DNA of 64,000 bases, from positions 682,001-746,000 of the forward strand of contig JAWKHL010000001.1 in NCBI GenBank assembly GCA_041394845.1, in the 5' to 3' direction. Below, piece by piece: positions 62,385 through 64,000 of this stretch (position 1 is the stretch's first letter; each line of letters begins with the position of its first letter). The translations under genes were made by a program, and so were the position numbers. Source of the stretch: JAHCHG01 sp041394845 (GTDB lineage Bacteria; Acidobacteriota; Blastocatellia; Pyrinomonadales; Pyrinomonadaceae). The notes under the pieces were generated by a model that was given only the letters and a program-made list of their open reading frames with translations, searched no databases and was not told the origin of the DNA.

Positions 62385-63120
62385 CCCGAACCGAACCGGT
62401 TTTGCCCGTCTTTTCAATGAATTTGTCGTTAAAAACAATAACGCACAGCGCCACGCCGTCCTTGCTGATCCCGTAGGCGATCCCGATTTCCTTGAACTTC
62501 GAACTGAAAAGGTTCAACCGGTGAGGCCGTCTGGGCAGTCCCTCGTCCAGGATCATGCTGAGAATGATGTTGTTCGGGGTTTCCGAAAAATAACTGATGT
62601 TTTCGGCTTGTTCCGGCCCGGGGGCTCCGATTTTGAAAAGCCTTTGTTCCAGGTCGCTTCCGTCCTTTCCGTAGTGACTGAGCTGGATGTTTTCTTTTAG
62701 ATCCGTCAATTGGAGGTCGGCCACTTTGGAAAGCCCGGCCGAGATTTTAAAGGGTTCCAACTTGGGGGCGGTTCTCAGAAAGCTGATGGCGTCGTTATAG
62801 GCGGGGGCGCCTTCCTGCGATAAAAGCATTTTACCGTCGGGAAAAAAGACCACTTTTTCTTTCATCCCGTCTCGGAGTCCCTCGAGAAATGTGATGTAGT
62901 TTCTCGAATCGGTCCTGATCCCGTTGATCTCATCAAGGATCCCCTGCTGAACGGCCGTCGGCCGGAACGGCTCGGGTTGAACCGGTTCGGATTTAACCGG
63001 GGACGTCTTGGTTTTCGGAGTTTTTCTGGTGATCCGGGATTTCTGGCCAACGATAGCCTGAGCCGAAAAGGCGGAAAGAATAATAAAAACAAAAAGGGCC
63101 TTTAAGCAATATTTGAACAT
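62377..63120 (-). CDS. Exported CAP-domain (SCP/PR-1-like) protein
   Basis: 247 aa. Signal peptide residues 1-23 (ending AQAIVG), then a Lys/Pro/Thr-rich linker, then a CAP domain (DEINGIRTDSRNYITFLEGL; GLSKVADLQLTDLKENIQLSHYG in part; ENISYFSETPNNIILSMILDEGLPRRPHRLNLFSSKFKEIGIAYG in part). The conserved His/Glu positions of CAP proteins (LSHYG, AENIS, PHRLNL) are visible. Function in bacteria is unclear, possibly lipid or glycan binding outside the cell. Convergent with the prenyl synthase gene, overlapping by 8 bp. Confidence 0.85.
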   Translation of the reverse strand: MFKYCLKALFVFIILSAFSAQAIVGQKSRITRKTPKTKTSPVKSEPVQPEPFRPTAVQQGILDEINGIRTDSRNYITFLEGLRDGMKEKVVFFPDGKMLLSQEGAPAYNDAISFLRTAPKLEPFKISAGLSKVADLQLTDLKENIQLSHYGKDGSDLEQRLFKIGAPGPEQAENISYFSETPNNIILSMILDEGLPRRPHRLNLFSSKFKEIGIAYGISKDGVALCVIVFNDKFIEKTGKTGSVRVM

Positions 63121-63308
63121 AACGATACCTCAAAAAAAAATGGAAAATTGCTTGAAAGAATTGCCAATAAATTACCAAAATAAAAGTTTGAAGTAAACAA
63201 TTTTCCGCCTTTCAGACGAAGGGATCATTTATTTTTTGCAGGGCGCGGAATAATTGAAGTTTTTTTTTGTATTTTGAGGGTGGGAAAACAAACACACAGG
63301 AGAAGTTT

Positions 63309-64000
63309 ATGTTAAAGAAACTGTTCATTTTATCGGTCGTTTTGCTTTCGGCGATGGCCGTGGCGGCCCAAATGGAAATGGAAAAAGGTGACGGTATGAA
63401 AAAAACCGTCACGGCCGAAGAAGCCTCGAAAATGGCCCTGAATGTCGGGGCCAAAATGCCCTCCTTTAATTTGAGCGATCCGAACGGCAATTTCGTCAGC
63501 AGTGAAGACCTGCTCAAACAGGGAAATCTGGTTGTCGTTTTTTATCGGGGAGCCTGGTGTCCTTTTTGCAACGCCTATCTTCACAAACTGCAAATGAATT
63601 TGAAGGAGATCGAGGCGAGCGGCGGAAAACTGGTGGCAATTTCGGTGGAAAACCCCGACACATCGATGTCGGTGGCCGAAAAGAACAAACTGGAATTCAC
63701 GGTTTTGAGCGACAAGCATCTGGATCTCGCCCGGAAGTTCGGGATCGTTTACCAGTTGTCGCCGGAAACGAACGAAAAATATAAGGGGTACGGGATCGAT
63801 CTGGTAAAACAAAACGGAACCGAAACGCCCGATCTGCCCCTTTCGGCAACCTACATCGTCAAACAGAACGGCGAGATCGCTTATGCTTATCTGGAACCCG
63901 ATTACAAACAGCGGCTCGAACCGGAGATAATCATCGAAACCCTTGGCAAACTCAAAAAATCGGACGGAATGATGAAATCCGAGGGCGACAAGATGATGAA
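63309..64000 (+). CDS. Exported peroxiredoxin-like (AhpC/TSA) protein, truncated by window end
   Basis: 230 residues visible, no stop before the edge. Signal peptide residues 1-20 (ending AVAAQ), a short Met/Lys/Glu-rich linker, and an AhpC/TSA thioredoxin fold with the active site GAWCPFCNAYL (C-P-F-C), followed by VAISVENPDTS and FTVLSDKHLDLARKFGI. A peroxide- or thiol-dependent reductase in the periplasm is expected. AGGAGA lies 5-6 nt before ATG 63309. The C-terminal tail starts to become Met/Lys-rich (GMMKSEGDKMM) at the edge. It has normal Cys codons, unlike the AhpD-like selenoprotein at 5014. Confidence 0.85.
   Translation, partial: MLKKLFILSVVLLSAMAVAAQMEMEKGDGMKKTVTAEEASKMALNVGAKMPSFNLSDPNGNFVSSEDLLKQGNLVVVFYRGAWCPFCNAYLHKLQMNLKEIEASGGKLVAISVENPDTSMSVAEKNKLEFTVLSDKHLDLARKFGIVYQLSPETNEKYKGYGIDLVKQNGTETPDLPLSATYIVKQNGEIAYAYLEPDYKQRLEPEIIIETLGKLKKSDGMMKSEGDKMM

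Noticed and set aside
63550..63575. Second selenoprotein candidate in the peroxiredoxin-like gene
   Set aside because: The active site is C-P-F-C with ordinary Cys codons and there is no internal TGA.

Overview
The window looks like a chromosomal segment of an Acidobacteriota bacterium, most likely class Blastocatellia (Pyrinomonadaceae-like). This is inferred from gene content: two large TonB-dependent receptors with an N-terminal carboxypeptidase-regulatory-like domain, an acidobacterial-type VWFA protein, a DUF1800/DUF1501 pair, a giant TPR protein, a MalT-like SARP regulator, and several families of 7-bp tandem repeats folded into inverted repeats. No tRNA, rRNA, CRISPR array, insertion sequence or prophage was seen.

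Layout. 1-7.5 kb (+): tail of a membrane protein, TonB receptor, APC permease, an AhpD-like peroxidase with an in-frame TGA (a predicted selenoprotein), a LOG-family hydrolase and a VWFA protein. 7.7-13.1 kb: hutI and hutH (histidine degradation), separated by a minus-strand pair (2OG-Fe(II) oxygenase, MscS channel). 13.2-25.5 kb: an exported-protease and regulator island. It holds an M36 metallopeptidase, an 810-bp leader with three tandem two-hairpin modules, a 1084-aa STAND-NTPase/TPR/SARP regulator, a second NTPase without a DNA-binding domain, a small ORF, and an S8 protease with an array of 8-residue repeats. 25.5-40.7 kb (-): DUF3352-like protein, 2530-aa TPR protein, VIT/VWA protein, beta-propeller protein and an AlkA/OGG-type glycosylase. 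41-51 kb (+): DUF1800/DUF1501, PgsA, a DUF5666-like protein, the second TonB receptor and an exported lipoprotein-sorting-like protein. 51.1-59 kb (-): the core block rplM-rpsI-rpsB-tsf-pyrH-frr, preceded by coaBC, two family-4 uracil-DNA-glycosylase-type genes and a NUDIX gene. 59.2-64 kb: two unknown proteins, a polyprenyl synthetase with a squalene/phytoene synthase, a CAP protein and a truncated peroxiredoxin-like gene.

The strongest unusual signals are four. (1) The peroxidase has a C-x-x-U active site, with a hairpin after the UGA that fits the bacterial SECIS rules. (2) Four promoter-like sites around the SARP regulator share the architecture CTCAAGT-N4-CTCAAGT-N9-(-10 box), so they probably form a local regulon covering the M36 protease, a predicted non-coding RNA, the short NTPase and a small ORF. 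(3) That predicted RNA (about 17479 to 16936, minus strand) carries three tandem two-hairpin modules with changed stems but kept loops, and ends in an intrinsic terminator. (4) Heptamer repeats of at least five families sit between genes and have entered the reading frames of coaBC, the squalene/phytoene synthase and the tail of the APC permease. An rpsB leader pseudoknot and a cysteine-free uracil-DNA-glycosylase paralogue are further points.
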